DNA from: CAVZXS01 sp963779325
GTDB taxonomy: Bacteria > Bacteroidota > Bacteroidia > Chitinophagales > Chitinophagaceae
NCBI GenBank assembly: GCA_963779325.1
Contig: CAVZXS010000011.1
Location: forward strand, 434,001 to 498,000
DNA: 64,000 nucleotides
Reading direction: 5' to 3'
Shown piece after piece: positions 18,131 to 28,684 of the stretch. The translations under genes and the position numbers were made by a program. The notes under the pieces were generated by a model that did no database searches, was not told where the DNA came from, and saw only the letters and a program-made list of their open reading frames with translations. How positions within the stretch are numbered: the stretch's first letter is position 1; each line of letters starts with the position of its first letter.

Positions 18131-20467
18131 CTATTTTTTCTTTAGTAAGGTTTTCGTTATTGTTTCGCCATTTACCGATACTTTTAAAATATAAATACCC
18201 GCGGATAATGAAGCGGTTTCTGTAACGGTTAAACTGTTCATCCCCTGCGAAAGTGTATAATTTATTTTTTTGAGCAAATTACCCGACGAACCTATAAGAA
18301 CTGCTTCCGCCTTAGCTGTTTTATTATAATTTATTTCAAAATTTATATTACCGGTAAACGGATTGATCACCGTACCAAATGCAAATTCATTAGTTCCGGG
18401 AGTAAGTACAACAATACGGCTGTAAATAAATTTATTTTGATTATTTTTTATCTTAATACGGTAGTACACTTTCCCGTTAACAGCTTCAGGATCGGTAAAA
18501 TTGTATACGTTTAAATCATTACCCGGGTTATTATACCCTGCAATACTTCCTGCCGCAGCATAGTTAATACCGTTATCACTTCTTTCAATATCAAAATAAA
18601 CCTCTTCGTCTTCCGTGCCGGTACTCCAGGTAAGTTTTGCGCTGCTATTATTTAATTTACCGGTAAAAGAAATAAGATTAACAGCCAGCGGCGGCGGGCA
18701 ATCGAGAAAATTAATTGAGATTGTATTAGTAGGATCTGTAAACCTGCAATTTATATTTGACAAGTTGGGTGTAGTACTTGCTACCACCATTCTGTATTTA
18801 TCGGTGCTGTTGGCAGGCGCAGTCCATGCAAGGGGAATTGTATAGGCTGCAACGTATTGATAAGCTGTTCCGTTCCATACCGGGGTAGCAGGACCCTGGT
18901 TGCCGGTTATATCATTCCAGATCGTACCTCCGTCAGTGCTTCGTTGCCATTTGTAATAAACATAGTTATTAAAAAAAGATCGTACTGTGTCATAAATTGT
19001 TACCGGGTTATTTTTACAATAATCCGGAACAGCAGCCGGCGAATACTTCATGTTGGGCGAGCAAGATGCAACCGTAATATCATCCAACGCCCAGTCATTG
19101 CCTCCGCCGCCGGGTGCGTTATTAAAAAATTTCATGGTAAAACTTGTTTGCGCATTACCTGTTCTGAAAACCAATCCTTTTTTCACCCATTGCCGGGTAT
19201 AATTTAAATTGCCGGTTGTATAATAATCTACATTATCCAATGCGATAGCAAGGTTAGGTTTTACCCCCGATGAATCTGCAAACCCCGGCGCACCCGGTGT
19301 AGTGGGTATATAGCCGGCGGTATTTGCACCCGTACCGTTCGAATCGGTTCCGCACTCGGAACAAATATTCCTCATCCAAAAAGAAATTTCGTAATACGTA
19401 TTGGGGCATAAATTAGAAATGGTATGCTGAAACGCGGAGTCAATTCGGTATGCTGCATTTATTACGAGCATATAACCGCCGGTTTTACCGCCGGTTGTAT
19501 CTGTAGCAGGGTTTCCCAGCGCAGGCGATGCAGCACCGGTATGATCGCCAATAATATCCCATACAGTAAAAACGCGGTGACTTGGTGCGGAAGCATCGGG
19601 TATGGCCCAGGTATTTAATGTTGTATAATTTGTACGTGCCGAGGTATTATTGGCAATACCATAAGTATAATCATTTGGCGCACTTTGTGTAAATATTTGA
19701 TACAGATATCCCGCCGGTACATTGGCTGATGCTACCCTGTTGCGTGTATTACCGCTGCCAAAAGTTCCGTTAAACTCTGCACCCAATGCATTAACGCCGG
19801 TAGCATTGGTACAGAAACCTATATTTTGATATAGTGCAACAACACGGGAAGGAAATCGAAAAGTAACAGGTGCTGCTAATGAGGTGCTTAATTTATAAGT
19901 CATGGTACCAAAACCCATATTAATAAAAGTGCCGGTAGCAGCCGTTACTTGTACTCTATAGGAGGCCACCTGTATAGTGGAACCGCCAAAAGTCGGTTTG
20001 TGCCCGGCACCATTTCTTATCCTTCCTCTTCGGTACACTGTTGCCGGTATATCTGTTTGCAGATAGCCCATATTAATTCGCAATGCTGTAACAGATGGAG
20101 ATACGACTGTTATCCACCCTTCATCGTTGGGTGTAGTTGGCGCCGTAAATCTTGCGTCGCTGAATTGCTTGTAAATTTTACCCTCGTTGGTAAGTACCCT
20201 GAGTGTACCTGCTATATACGATGTGCCGGCAGGTATGGTATCAAAAAAAGCACAGCTGTCATAAATTAATGAACGAACAACAAAGGAGGCTCTTATCTCC
20301 AGTATATCGCCTGCATCAACCGTACCACCGGCGGGCTTGGAAACGTTGATATAGCTTTTACCGAAATCAGGTTGTGCATCGGCATGCAAAAAGCTAAAGA
20401 AAAAAAACAAATAAAAAAATGGTTTTACATAAGTCGATTTAAATAGTACAAGTGTTTTCATACGCAC
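18131..20467 (-). CDS. Large secreted T9SS type A sorting-domain protein, 778 aa
   Basis: A signal peptide lies near residues 10-32 (FFYLFFFFSFLHADA). The first 200 residues form a DUF11-like adhesive beta-domain (FGKSYINVSKPAGGTVDAGD, ILEIRASFVVRS). A second domain (about 300-460) contains the lectin/jelly-roll-like pattern NLCPNTYYEISFWMRNICSE and NDWALDDITVASC, then an Ig/PKD-like segment (YKWQRSTDGGT). The C-terminus has FDIERSDNGINY and a terminal sorting domain (NFEINYNKTAKAEAVLIGSS; SAGIYILKVSVNGETITKTL). The likely role is a surface or gliding-type adhesin. It is a paralog of the neighbour at 20733-23984. Confidence 0.85.
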   Translation of the reverse strand: MRMKTLVLFKSTYVKPFFYLFFFFSFLHADAQPDFGKSYINVSKPAGGTVDAGDILEIRASFVVRSLIYDSCAFFDTIPAGTSYIAGTLRVLTNEGKIYKQFSDARFTAPTTPNDEGWITVVSPSVTALRINMGYLQTDIPATVYRRGRIRNGAGHKPTFGGSTIQVASYRVQVTAATGTFINMGFGTMTYKLSTSLAAPVTFRFPSRVVALYQNIGFCTNATGVNALGAEFNGTFGSGNTRNRVASANVPAGYLYQIFTQSAPNDYTYGIANNTSARTNYTTLNTWAIPDASAPSHRVFTVWDIIGDHTGAASPALGNPATDTTGGKTGGYMLVINAAYRIDSAFQHTISNLCPNTYYEISFWMRNICSECGTDSNGTGANTAGYIPTTPGAPGFADSSGVKPNLAIALDNVDYYTTGNLNYTRQWVKKGLVFRTGNAQTSFTMKFFNNAPGGGGNDWALDDITVASCSPNMKYSPAAVPDYCKNNPVTIYDTVRSFFNNYVYYKWQRSTDGGTIWNDITGNQGPATPVWNGTAYQYVAAYTIPLAWTAPANSTDKYRMVVASTTPNLSNINCRFTDPTNTISINFLDCPPPLAVNLISFTGKLNNSSAKLTWSTGTEDEEVYFDIERSDNGINYAAAGSIAGYNNPGNDLNVYNFTDPEAVNGKVYYRIKIKNNQNKFIYSRIVVLTPGTNEFAFGTVINPFTGNINFEINYNKTAKAEAVLIGSSGNLLKKINYTLSQGMNSLTVTETASLSAGIYILKVSVNGETITKTLLKKK

Positions 20468-20666
20468 GGACTTTTAGGGTATATAGGTGTAGCAACGGTT
20501 ATATAAAATTAGGAGTAAGCAAATCCTTTAACAATAGACGTATCACTGCATTTTTCGCAGTTAATACTTTTTGGCAAAATCGTAATTCCCCTGCTGATTT
20601 TTTTGCGGCATGACAGGGTTTTCCATGTTTGCCCCGCTGAAGAAGTCAATAGGAGGGGCATAAAAA

Positions 20667-20697
20667 AAACACCCTGTTTAAAGCAGGATGTTTTTTA
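20667..20697. terminator. Terminator of the 1083-aa T9SS gene
   Basis: On the minus strand ACATCCTGCTTTAAACAGGG forms a CCTG/CAGG stem with ACA/TGT extension and is followed by TTTTTTT. A T run is also present on the plus side. Confidence 0.65.
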
Positions 20698-20732
20698 GTT
20701 GATTTTTCTAAAACAGAAAGGCAGCGGAAAAA

Positions 20733-23700
20733 TTATTTTTTCATCACCCGTTTAGTAATGATCGATCCGTTGTTATGTAAACGCAGGGTATATATACCTT
20801 TTGACAGAACTTCTGCGTCAGTAATACTTAAACTGTTGGCACCCGCGGCCAAATAGAACGATTTTCTTTTTACAACTCTTCCGTTTTGATCAATAAGTTC
20901 GGCTTCAACATTCGCATTCTTGGGTACAAATACTTCAAATAACAATTCATTACTGAAAGGATTGATTACGGTACCGAAACTGAAGTCTTTCGCATCTTTA
21001 TTAAGCTGTACAATGCGTGAAATTTTTCTTTTGTTATCGTTGCTTACCATTACAATCCGGTAATGTGCTTTCCCGTCTACTTTCACAGGGTCCGTAAATG
21101 AATATTGGTTTGTTTCCGATACGCTATTGCTGTAGCTGTTAACCGTACCGATGGTTGTATAGTTAATTCCGTCAGCGCTTCTTTGCACTTCAAAACGAAA
21201 CGAAACATCTTCTTTAGAAGTGGTCCAGAATAAATTGGCCAGACCATCCGCCAGTTTGCCATTAAACGAAAGTAACGTTACATTGAGAGGCCAGGGGCAT
21301 TCTATATAATTAATCGTAATATTATTCACTACATCCGTTGAACTGCAATTGGCATTTGAAAGATTAGCTGCTGTAGTACTTACTACCAACCTGTATCTAT
21401 CCAATGCGTTTGCGGCTCCTGTCCAAAACCAAGGAACAGTATAAGTAGCTACATACTGATAAATGCTGCCGTTAAAGGTTGGAACAACCGGGCCGATATT
21501 TCCCGTAACAGCCGTCCAGGGTCCAACACCGTTTACACTCCGTTCCCATTTATAATATACATAGTTGGGATAAACCGATCTTACTGTATCTGTAATAAAA
21601 ACAGGATTGTTTATGCACCAATCGGGTGTAACTGCCGGAGAGTAACTCATATTAGGCAAACAATTAGACACCTGTATATCATCCAAAGCCCAGTCATTGC
21701 CGCCGCCACCCGGAGCATTATTGGTAATAGCCAATTGAATACTTGTTTGTGAAGGGCCTGTAACAAAAGTAAACCCTCTTTTAACCCACTCGCCGCTGAA
21801 ACCCCGATACGTCATATTGCCCGTGGTATAATGGTTTACATTATCAACAGAAAAACTCAGGTTGGGATAAACACCTGAAGAATCGTTAGGTGCAGTAGGA
21901 ATGTATCCGACAGGCACAGTTACACCCGAAGCTCCCGCACCTGTAGAATCACCGGCGCAACGTTTGCAAATATTTCTTACCCAGCATGATATTTCATAAT
22001 AAGTGCTCGGGCAAAGATTTGATATATTGTATTTAAACGCTGTATCAATATTATACGAAGCATTTACAAGCAACATATATCCGCCTGTAGCGCCGCCTGT
22101 AGTATCAGCAGCAGGATTTCCGGCTATGGGGTCAGCTGCACCTGTATGATCACCAATTATATCAAACACACCAAAAACGCGGTGATAATCTAAGGGACCT
22201 GCGCCATCGGGGTCAGCCTCGGGTTTGGGCCATGTATTTATGGTGGAATACGTAGCCGGCGTTGAATTTCTGCTGGTATTATTCGGGATACTGTAAAAAA
22301 AGTCGCCCGGATCGCCGCCGTTCATTGTTGTATAAGTATAACCGGGCGGCACATTGGGCGATGGAATTCTGTTTTTAAAATTCCCGGAACCAAATGTACC
22401 GTCAAAATCTCCTGTAAGTGTGTTATCCAAAATATTTAGACCTGTAGCATTGGAACACAAACCGTAGTCTGTATAAACGATAACGTTATTATTGTTAAAT
22501 GTATTTGTAATAATCGTTGCAGGAGTTGAATAATTAGCATACGTAAAGGTACCTCCTCCCAAACTGATGATATTACCAACTGTTTGCGTTACCGTAACCC
22601 TGTACGAGGCGAGCATAATACTGGAGCCGCCGCCTACAACCGGTCGATGGCTATTCCTGATTCGGCCCCTGCGGAAAGCTGTAGCCGGGTTATCACCCGG
22701 GTTATATCCCATATTTATTCTTATAGCCGAACCTGCTATTTGACCTTCATCATCTCCGGCAGCATCAGTAAATGATTTATACACTTTTCCTTCATTGGTT
22801 AAGATAGCTAGTGAGCCGGGTACATAAGTAGTACCTGCCGGTATGTTATCAAAAAATGCGCAACTATCCAAAATACTTGTAGGTCGCAGCACCACCGATG
22901 CTCTTATTTCCAAAACATTCCCGGTTTCTACAGTACCGCCGATAGCATTCTTTGTAATATTCTGAAAACTTTTTCCGAAGAATACTACAGGTGCGGTGGT
23001 GGCAGGATTCTGAACACAAATAGTAAAGCCCCCATTAGCATTAAGCGATATACTGTTATTACTGTAAACACGTATATAATAGGTATTACCAACCGTTAAG
23101 CCATTTGGATAAAGCACAAGATTCCCCGTACCATAGTTGCCTTGTGTACATTGAATAGAAGTAAGACCAAAACAGGAGCCTGAAAAAATTTGTGCCCTTA
23201 CCGGACCGCCAATACCGGAATTATTTAAAGCGATGGCACTACCGATACCGCTTATAGTAACCGTTTGCGTATTGTATTGCGCTACAAAACTATACCATAC
23301 ATCATCATCAGCAGTACCTGCACAAGGAGCTGCAGCCAATAAAGAATTTGTTGCTCCTACTAATGTACCGGTTGCCTGACTTGCCGGCGCAGTAGTGGTA
23401 CAGGTGGTGTTAGGTGTTAGTGCAACGGTTGTAAGACAATTATCATTCGCCGGCGAATTTACTTTAGTAACACAAATAGTAAACTGTCCCTGGCCGGTTC
23501 CGTTGGCGTTACTGTGAACACGTATGTAATAAGTATTCCCGTTAATTAAATTGGCGAGTGTAGCTGTTTCAGCAGTACCGGCACCAGTAGATGCATTTTG
23601 ACAAACAACAGATGTAAATGTACCCGTACAAGTATTATCGCTGCTGGAAAAAACCTGAAATACAGGATTATTAAGTGAAGTGCCGCCGGAAGGTGTCACA

Positions 23701-23984
23701 GTTACAGTATGCGATCCGCCATTTGCAACAAACCTGTACCAAACATCGTCATCGGCTGTACCTGAACAGCCTGCCAGCGATTGTGTGGCAGCTACTGTAG
23801 TTCCTGTAAATTGGCTGATAAAGTTGGTACAACCGGTTCCTGTTGTAGTGGGAGTTATCAATACAGAACCTCCGCAATTATCATTTGCAGGTTGTGCAAA
23901 AACTATTTGGGGTATAACAAAAGATAGTAAAAATGTAAGTACAAAGAAATTAATCCCGTCTTTAATACGTAAGAGTTTTTTCAT
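20733..23984 (-). CDS. Large secreted T9SS type A sorting-domain protein with PPC repeats, 1083 aa
   Basis: Signal peptide at residues 8-30 (FFVLTFLLSFVIPQIVFAQ). Two pre-peptidase C-terminal (PPC) type domains follow, each with NDNC...DDDVWY and YYIRVHSN or YYIRVYSN (about 30-170 and 180-325). Residues about 335-1083 are homologous to the whole of the 778-aa neighbour: VETGNVLEIRASVVLRP, NLCPSTYYEISCWVRNICKR, NDWALDDIQVSNC, YKWERSVNG, FEVQRSADGINY and a terminal T9SS sorting domain ending SIITKRVMKK. It appears to be a duplicate of that gene with two extra PPC domains at the front. Function unknown; a surface adhesin is likely. Confidence 0.86.
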   Translation of the reverse strand: MKKLLRIKDGINFFVLTFLLSFVIPQIVFAQPANDNCGGSVLITPTTTGTGCTNFISQFTGTTVAATQSLAGCSGTADDDVWYRFVANGGSHTVTVTPSGGTSLNNPVFQVFSSSDNTCTGTFTSVVCQNASTGAGTAETATLANLINGNTYYIRVHSNANGTGQGQFTICVTKVNSPANDNCLTTVALTPNTTCTTTAPASQATGTLVGATNSLLAAAPCAGTADDDVWYSFVAQYNTQTVTISGIGSAIALNNSGIGGPVRAQIFSGSCFGLTSIQCTQGNYGTGNLVLYPNGLTVGNTYYIRVYSNNSISLNANGGFTICVQNPATTAPVVFFGKSFQNITKNAIGGTVETGNVLEIRASVVLRPTSILDSCAFFDNIPAGTTYVPGSLAILTNEGKVYKSFTDAAGDDEGQIAGSAIRINMGYNPGDNPATAFRRGRIRNSHRPVVGGGSSIMLASYRVTVTQTVGNIISLGGGTFTYANYSTPATIITNTFNNNNVIVYTDYGLCSNATGLNILDNTLTGDFDGTFGSGNFKNRIPSPNVPPGYTYTTMNGGDPGDFFYSIPNNTSRNSTPATYSTINTWPKPEADPDGAGPLDYHRVFGVFDIIGDHTGAADPIAGNPAADTTGGATGGYMLLVNASYNIDTAFKYNISNLCPSTYYEISCWVRNICKRCAGDSTGAGASGVTVPVGYIPTAPNDSSGVYPNLSFSVDNVNHYTTGNMTYRGFSGEWVKRGFTFVTGPSQTSIQLAITNNAPGGGGNDWALDDIQVSNCLPNMSYSPAVTPDWCINNPVFITDTVRSVYPNYVYYKWERSVNGVGPWTAVTGNIGPVVPTFNGSIYQYVATYTVPWFWTGAANALDRYRLVVSTTAANLSNANCSSTDVVNNITINYIECPWPLNVTLLSFNGKLADGLANLFWTTSKEDVSFRFEVQRSADGINYTTIGTVNSYSNSVSETNQYSFTDPVKVDGKAHYRIVMVSNDNKRKISRIVQLNKDAKDFSFGTVINPFSNELLFEVFVPKNANVEAELIDQNGRVVKRKSFYLAAGANSLSITDAEVLSKGIYTLRLHNNGSIITKRVMKK

Positions 23985-24116
23985 GGAATGGACGATTTGG
24001 CTTTTCTAATTGGATAAATGATCTTGCGAAAATACAGTGCATCTGTTTTTTTTACAATAGTATAACTGCTAAACTTAAATGCGAACTCTACGTATAATAA
24101 TTAAGTATTAATACCA

Positions 24117-24147
24117 TTGATACAAAAACAACCCTGCCTTACTTTCG
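24117..24147 (+). promoter_or_regulatory. Candidate promoter of the sugar-dehydrogenase-like T9SS gene
   Basis: TTG (24117-24119), 20-bp spacer, TACTTTCG (24140-24147). It matches the Bacteroidota TTG-N19/21-TAnnTTTG pattern except for one base, 20 bp before the ATG at 24168. Confidence 0.55.
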
Positions 24148-24167
24148 TTGCCAAAATCCACTATTAA

Positions 24168-27100
24168 ATGAAAAAGCTACTATCCTGCTTACCCATTCTG
24201 TTTATATCCAACTATTTATTTGCGCAGGCAGGTAATAACACCTGCGCCACAGCTTTAAATCTTAATACTTTATCCGGCAATTATACAGCTACCCGGGGTG
24301 ATTTATATCTGGCTAATGCTACTGCTGCCCCAACCGGTACTGCCTGTACGGGTACAAGGTATGATGTGTGGTATAAGTTTACACTCCCTGCAGGTTCCAC
24401 CAGTGTAATCATTACCGTAGTACTCGATTTACCTAATACGGGAACAGGCAGTCTTACAAATACCAATACATTTATTGAACTTTTCAATACCGCTAACTGT
24501 ACACTTACTTCAACCTCTACCGGTGGTTGTAACAATGTATCGCAGTCAAGAAAATATACGGGCTTAACAGGCGGCGGAACTTATACATTCCGGGTTAATA
24601 CTACACAAAATCCAAATGTACTTGCCCAGCCATACTACGGATTTAATCTCTTTGTAGTTCCTAACAATGATAATTGTAATAATCTCGCTACTGTTTTGCC
24701 CGCCGGCGGTACAGTGGACGGCAATCTTCTTGCGGCAACTAATTCCGGCGTTGCAGTGGCACCTTGTACCGGTAATCCCGATGATGACATCTGGTATAGC
24801 TTTAATGCATTATATAATTATGCTACTATTACATTAGGTAATATTGGCAGTGATTTGGCTGCATCAGGTGCAAGGATGCAATTGTTCTCAGGAACTGGAG
24901 CTTGCGGAAGTCTTGCTTCTCTTGCCTGCAGTGGTACCGGTGATGTTATTAATGCAACAGGTCTTACTGTCGGCAATACTTACTATGTAAGGGTGTATTC
25001 GGCCGGTACAGGACAAGCGGGTACCAACTGGGGTTTCCGTATTTCATTAACACCTTCGGCCAAAGTACAATTACAAGGTAGCCGTATGAGGGAAGTATTT
25101 CATCAGCAAATAATATCAGCACCGCAGGTGTTGGCCGATCCATGGGAGGTTACTTATGGTCCTGATAATAATTTGTGGTTGACCGAATCGAAAGGCTATA
25201 GGGTTTATATAGTAAACCCCACAACAGGTGTACGGGATACTATATTAAACATTTCACAAGGTGCTACTTTTTTACCGGCAGGAGATCAAACCTTCAATGC
25301 ACAATTCAATATTAACACTAATGGTGCGCAGGGCGGCCTCGCAGGTCTGGCTATTCACCCCGAATTCATAACTAATCCTCTCAAGAAGTTTGTGTACATA
25401 TCTTATATATACAGTTATGATTCCGCTTCTGTATTTAATGCACAATGCAAATTTTTTAAGAACAGGTTGGTAAGGTTCACTTATAATACAGGTACTAACC
25501 GTTTAGAATCACCGGTATCACTTTGCGATACACTGCCGGGTGGTAATGACCATAACTCGCAACGAATGATAATTGCTCCGGTTGGCGGGACAGATTATTT
25601 ATTTTATGCTTCAGGCGATATGGGTGCAGGTCAATTAAATTGTGCGGCAAGAGCAATGAAAGCTCAACAGCTTAACTCTTACGAGGGTAAAATTTTAAGG
25701 TTTAATCTTGAACCTGATGGCGATGCAGGTTTAAATGCCTGGATACCCAGTGCGGGTGCAAATGCTAATCCGTTTAATGCAACCTTGGGAGTGCAAAGCG
25801 CTGTTTGGGTAAATGGTATACGTAACAACCAGGGATTTGCATATGATCCTGTATTAGATAAATTGTACGGATCATCTCACGGCCCATACAGCGATGATGA
25901 AATAAACATTATAGAGCAGGCAAGAAACTACGGGCATCCATTAGTAATTGGATTTGCCGCAGATAATAACTATGCCAATGCATCAGCAGGTACTCCGAAA
26001 AATACACCCGCTTCCACTTGCCCCATTATTGGCAGCGAGATTACCAATGCTTCAAACATTGGAGCAAGTTATAAAGATCCACTGTTCTCAGCTTATCCCA
26101 ACAGCCCTTCGTATCCGAATATCTATACCAATATATGGAATGCAACAACAACACCAAACAATGGTAACTGGCCATCCGAAGGATGGTCCGGTCTTGATTT
26201 ATATACGAACACTGTTATTCCCGGTTGGAAAAAATCATTAGTCAATGCTTCATTAAAATGGGGCAGGTTGGTACGAATGAGATTAGGGACTGCCGGCACT
26301 ACAACATTGCCTAATAACACTGTTAATGATACGATCAGTTATTTTGGAAGTATAAACCGTTTCCGTGATCTGGTTTTTGCACCTAATGGAAAGGATGTTT
26401 ATGTAATTATGGACAGGTCTACTTCTACCTCAGGTCCCAGTTCATTATTCCCCGTTGTACCTTCTTGCCAGGGCTGCCTGCAGAAATACACGTTTCTAGG
26501 TTATAACGATGACGGAACAGGCAAAAGCACCATACCTGCTTCTATTGATGTTACAACTGACGCCACGAATTTTGTGTGCAATGCCGGTACAAGTGTAACC
26601 ATTGATAATACCAATAATAATCTTTGGGTACCTATTACGGGGCCCGATGGCAATATATTGGCAGAGATAAAAGCCAACGGCAATAACCTGGGGCTTATTA
26701 CATCCTCTTTTTATCAAAATGCGGGAGCAATAAGAGTACGTAATTCCAACCGTTACCTCGATCGCAATATCACCATTACACCTGCAGTACAGCCTTCTTC
26801 TGCTGTAAATATCAGATTGTACCTGACAGCGGCCGAATACAATGCACTGGATGCAGACCCGCTGAGTGGTGTAAGCGCTATTGGTGATTTAAAAATTTTA
26901 AAAAATAATGATGCTTGTGCGGCAGCTGTTGCTTCCAATACAACATTGATTAATCCAACATTTACTCTGGCGCACGGCGCCGGTGGTTATATGTTGCAGG
27001 GCAATACAAGTACCTTTTCTTCTTTCTATATCGGCAGCAGTAATATTACCTTGCCTTTACAGTTAATCTATTTCACCGGTACATTAAAAAACAATGCAAC

Positions 27101-27608
27101 CTTGCTGAACTGGGAAACAGAGAACGAAAAAAATGTTTCATCTTTTAATGTTGAAAGAGGCATTGACGGACGCAACTTCAGCAGCATCGGAACGGTGGCT
27201 GCCATTGGTAATACGACAACCAAATCGCAATACGCAAATACTGATTACGATGTAACCAAACAATCTTCGCCCGTAGTATATTACCGGTTGCGGATGGTGG
27301 ATAGAGATGGAGCGTTTACCTACTCGCAGATTGTAGCCATTTCACTGGCTGATATCACAGGCAGAGTATCCGTATTCCCCAATCCTGCTTCGCAAAAAGT
27401 TACCGTAAGCATTAATGCGCCGGCTAACGGAAAAGTAATTTGGAAGTTGACGGATAACACCGGCCGTATCGTAATGCAAAACACTGATCTGTTGAGACAG
27501 GGTAATAACAATCTTCAGATAGACGTGAACAGGCTGCCGGGCGGCTTGTACTACCTCACTGTAGCAGGCGCGGGAATAGATCAGAAAGTAAAACTGCAAA
27601 AGTTATAA
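24168..27608 (+). CDS. Secreted PQQ-type sugar dehydrogenase-like protein with PPC and T9SS domains, 1146 aa
   Basis: Signal peptide (KKLLSCLPILFISNYLFAQ). Residues about 20-165 and 166-300 are PPC-like domains (GTRYDVWYKFTLP; NPDDDIWYSFNA). Residues about 310-770 resemble the six-bladed soluble glucose/sorbosone dehydrogenase propeller: VLADPWEVTYGPDNNLWLTE, HPEFITNPLKKFVYISYIY, SSHGPYSDDEINIIEQARNY, GHPLVIG and RFRDLVFAPNGKDVYVIMD. The C-terminus holds a fibronectin-like piece (FNVERGIDGRNF) and a full T9SS type A sorting domain (VSVFPNPASQKVTV; GGLYYLTV). It is probably an extracellular PQQ- or Ca-dependent sugar oxidase, though its substrate cannot be told. Confidence 0.87.
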   Translation: MKKLLSCLPILFISNYLFAQAGNNTCATALNLNTLSGNYTATRGDLYLANATAAPTGTACTGTRYDVWYKFTLPAGSTSVIITVVLDLPNTGTGSLTNTNTFIELFNTANCTLTSTSTGGCNNVSQSRKYTGLTGGGTYTFRVNTTQNPNVLAQPYYGFNLFVVPNNDNCNNLATVLPAGGTVDGNLLAATNSGVAVAPCTGNPDDDIWYSFNALYNYATITLGNIGSDLAASGARMQLFSGTGACGSLASLACSGTGDVINATGLTVGNTYYVRVYSAGTGQAGTNWGFRISLTPSAKVQLQGSRMREVFHQQIISAPQVLADPWEVTYGPDNNLWLTESKGYRVYIVNPTTGVRDTILNISQGATFLPAGDQTFNAQFNINTNGAQGGLAGLAIHPEFITNPLKKFVYISYIYSYDSASVFNAQCKFFKNRLVRFTYNTGTNRLESPVSLCDTLPGGNDHNSQRMIIAPVGGTDYLFYASGDMGAGQLNCAARAMKAQQLNSYEGKILRFNLEPDGDAGLNAWIPSAGANANPFNATLGVQSAVWVNGIRNNQGFAYDPVLDKLYGSSHGPYSDDEINIIEQARNYGHPLVIGFAADNNYANASAGTPKNTPASTCPIIGSEITNASNIGASYKDPLFSAYPNSPSYPNIYTNIWNATTTPNNGNWPSEGWSGLDLYTNTVIPGWKKSLVNASLKWGRLVRMRLGTAGTTTLPNNTVNDTISYFGSINRFRDLVFAPNGKDVYVIMDRSTSTSGPSSLFPVVPSCQGCLQKYTFLGYNDDGTGKSTIPASIDVTTDATNFVCNAGTSVTIDNTNNNLWVPITGPDGNILAEIKANGNNLGLITSSFYQNAGAIRVRNSNRYLDRNITITPAVQPSSAVNIRLYLTAAEYNALDADPLSGVSAIGDLKILKNNDACAAAVASNTTLINPTFTLAHGAGGYMLQGNTSTFSSFYIGSSNITLPLQLIYFTGTLKNNATLLNWETENEKNVSSFNVERGIDGRNFSSIGTVAAIGNTTTKSQYANTDYDVTKQSSPVVYYRLRMVDRDGAFTYSQIVAISLADITGRVSVFPNPASQKVTVSINAPANGKVIWKLTDNTGRIVMQNTDLLRQGNNNLQIDVNRLPGGLYYLTVAGAGIDQKVKLQKL

Positions 27609-27640
27609 GAGTAGTATTTTAAATAATTATTTTAAAACAA

Positions 27641-27678
27641 AAACCCTCTTCGTAATTCGAGAGGGTTTTTTGTTTTTT
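27641..27678 (+). terminator. Terminator of the 1146-aa gene
   Basis: AAACCCTCTtCG pairs with CGAGAGGGTTT around TAATT, followed by a long T run. Confidence 0.85.
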
Positions 27679-27689
27679 TTATATAATAT

Positions 27690-28200
27690 TAAAGTACAAA
27701 CATGTTTTACAAAACGAAACACATGCAGAATCGTTTTGCCTACCCTATGTTTCGTGTCTCACCATGACTAACACAAGGGACTGACTGTATTGAAATAATA
27801 TCGCCCGTGAAAACCTTTTCCACATCACATCCACCCGACATGCAGAAGCACATCGAAGAGTATATTATAAAAGCAGGGCGTAGCAGATGCTTCTACCGCC
27901 GGTGGCGGTATCAGCATGACAGCGGGACGAGAGTGACAAGTAGGTGGCAGTTCTATGAATGAAGAGTAGCCCTAAAAGAAAAGCATTCCTGTAATGAAGC
28001 TGCGTCACGAATAAAAAAACTCGTCCTGCCGTCATGCTGCCTGCCCTGTGGGAATGAGCGCAGCGAAATGAAGAGTCTGTTACACATGACTTGCGTACCC
28101 GATGCCTCCCGCATGACAAAGCAGAAAGAGCCTGATAAAAAGATAATACCCTGAAATAAGAAAACATCATGCAAAAAGGAAAACTTCATAGCAATGAAAT
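27690..28200. repeat. Noncoding gap with dispersed GTCATGCTG...GAGCGCAGCGA repeat
   Basis: About 600 bp without a convincing gene. It contains segments such as CAGCATGACAGCGGGACGAG, CCTGTGGGAATGAGCGCAGC and CCTCCCGCATGACAAAGCAG, which have the look of a dispersed intergenic repeat of Bacteroidota genomes. Open frames across it are low-complexity readings of that repeat and show no start, RBS or domain support. Confidence 0.45.
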
Positions 28201-28222
28201 ATTTCTTCAGGGGGAAGTGTAC

Positions 28223-28253
28223 AAAAAAAATTGTCCCGCGAATCAGGCGGGAC
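28223..28253 (-). terminator. Terminator of the 85-aa hypothetical gene
   Basis: GTCCCGC (28233-28239) pairs perfectly with GCGGGAC (28247-28253). On the minus strand the hairpin is followed by eight T. Confidence 0.8.
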
Positions 28254-28282
28254 GTTTTTGGTTTATAATAAATGAGAAACTA

Positions 28283-28540
28283 CTACTCGTAATTATTGTA
28301 CCACCCGGTATCGAAAGACTGTACGTGGTCGGGGTTTGTTTTCCTTACTACAGGTTCATTATTTTCTTCCTCACGATACGGATCGGCCATGGGCATTACA
28401 AAAAGGCGGTTGTTAAACCTTTTTTTATCCGTCGCTTTACTGCTAATATGTAAGTAAGAAGATTGTTCCGCCTCGGGTAATTTCAATGCTTTGAGCGGGT
28501 AAGCTGAAAAATATAAAGAAGATTGCGCACTGCTTTTCAT
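28283..28540 (-). CDS. Hypothetical protein, 85 aa
   Basis: A small soluble protein (MKSSAQSSLYFSAYPLKAL ... QSFDTGWYNNYE), rich in Ser, Asn and Pro, with no signal peptide. The clear minus-strand terminator 30 bp downstream supports a transcript here. No family is recognised. It lies downstream of fumC on the same strand, 144 bp away. Confidence 0.45.
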   Translation of the reverse strand: MKSSAQSSLYFSAYPLKALKLPEAEQSSYLHISSKATDKKRFNNRLFVMPMADPYREEENNEPVVRKTNPDHVQSFDTGWYNNYE

Positions 28541-28684
28541 GAGTAAAGGATTTAGACGATTTTTATTTTTATTCTGAACGTTAAATTACCACGATAAATT
28601 ATACCGGCAAACCATTTTTTAACAAAATTAAAAAAGAAGAAGGCGGGCTTCATCTTTTACGTAGGAAATTTACGATGCCGGGTA

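Noticed and set aside
27865..28189. Two overlapping minus-strand frames of about 80-100 codons
   Set aside because: They read through a dispersed intergenic repeat, with no RBS, domain or codon-usage support.
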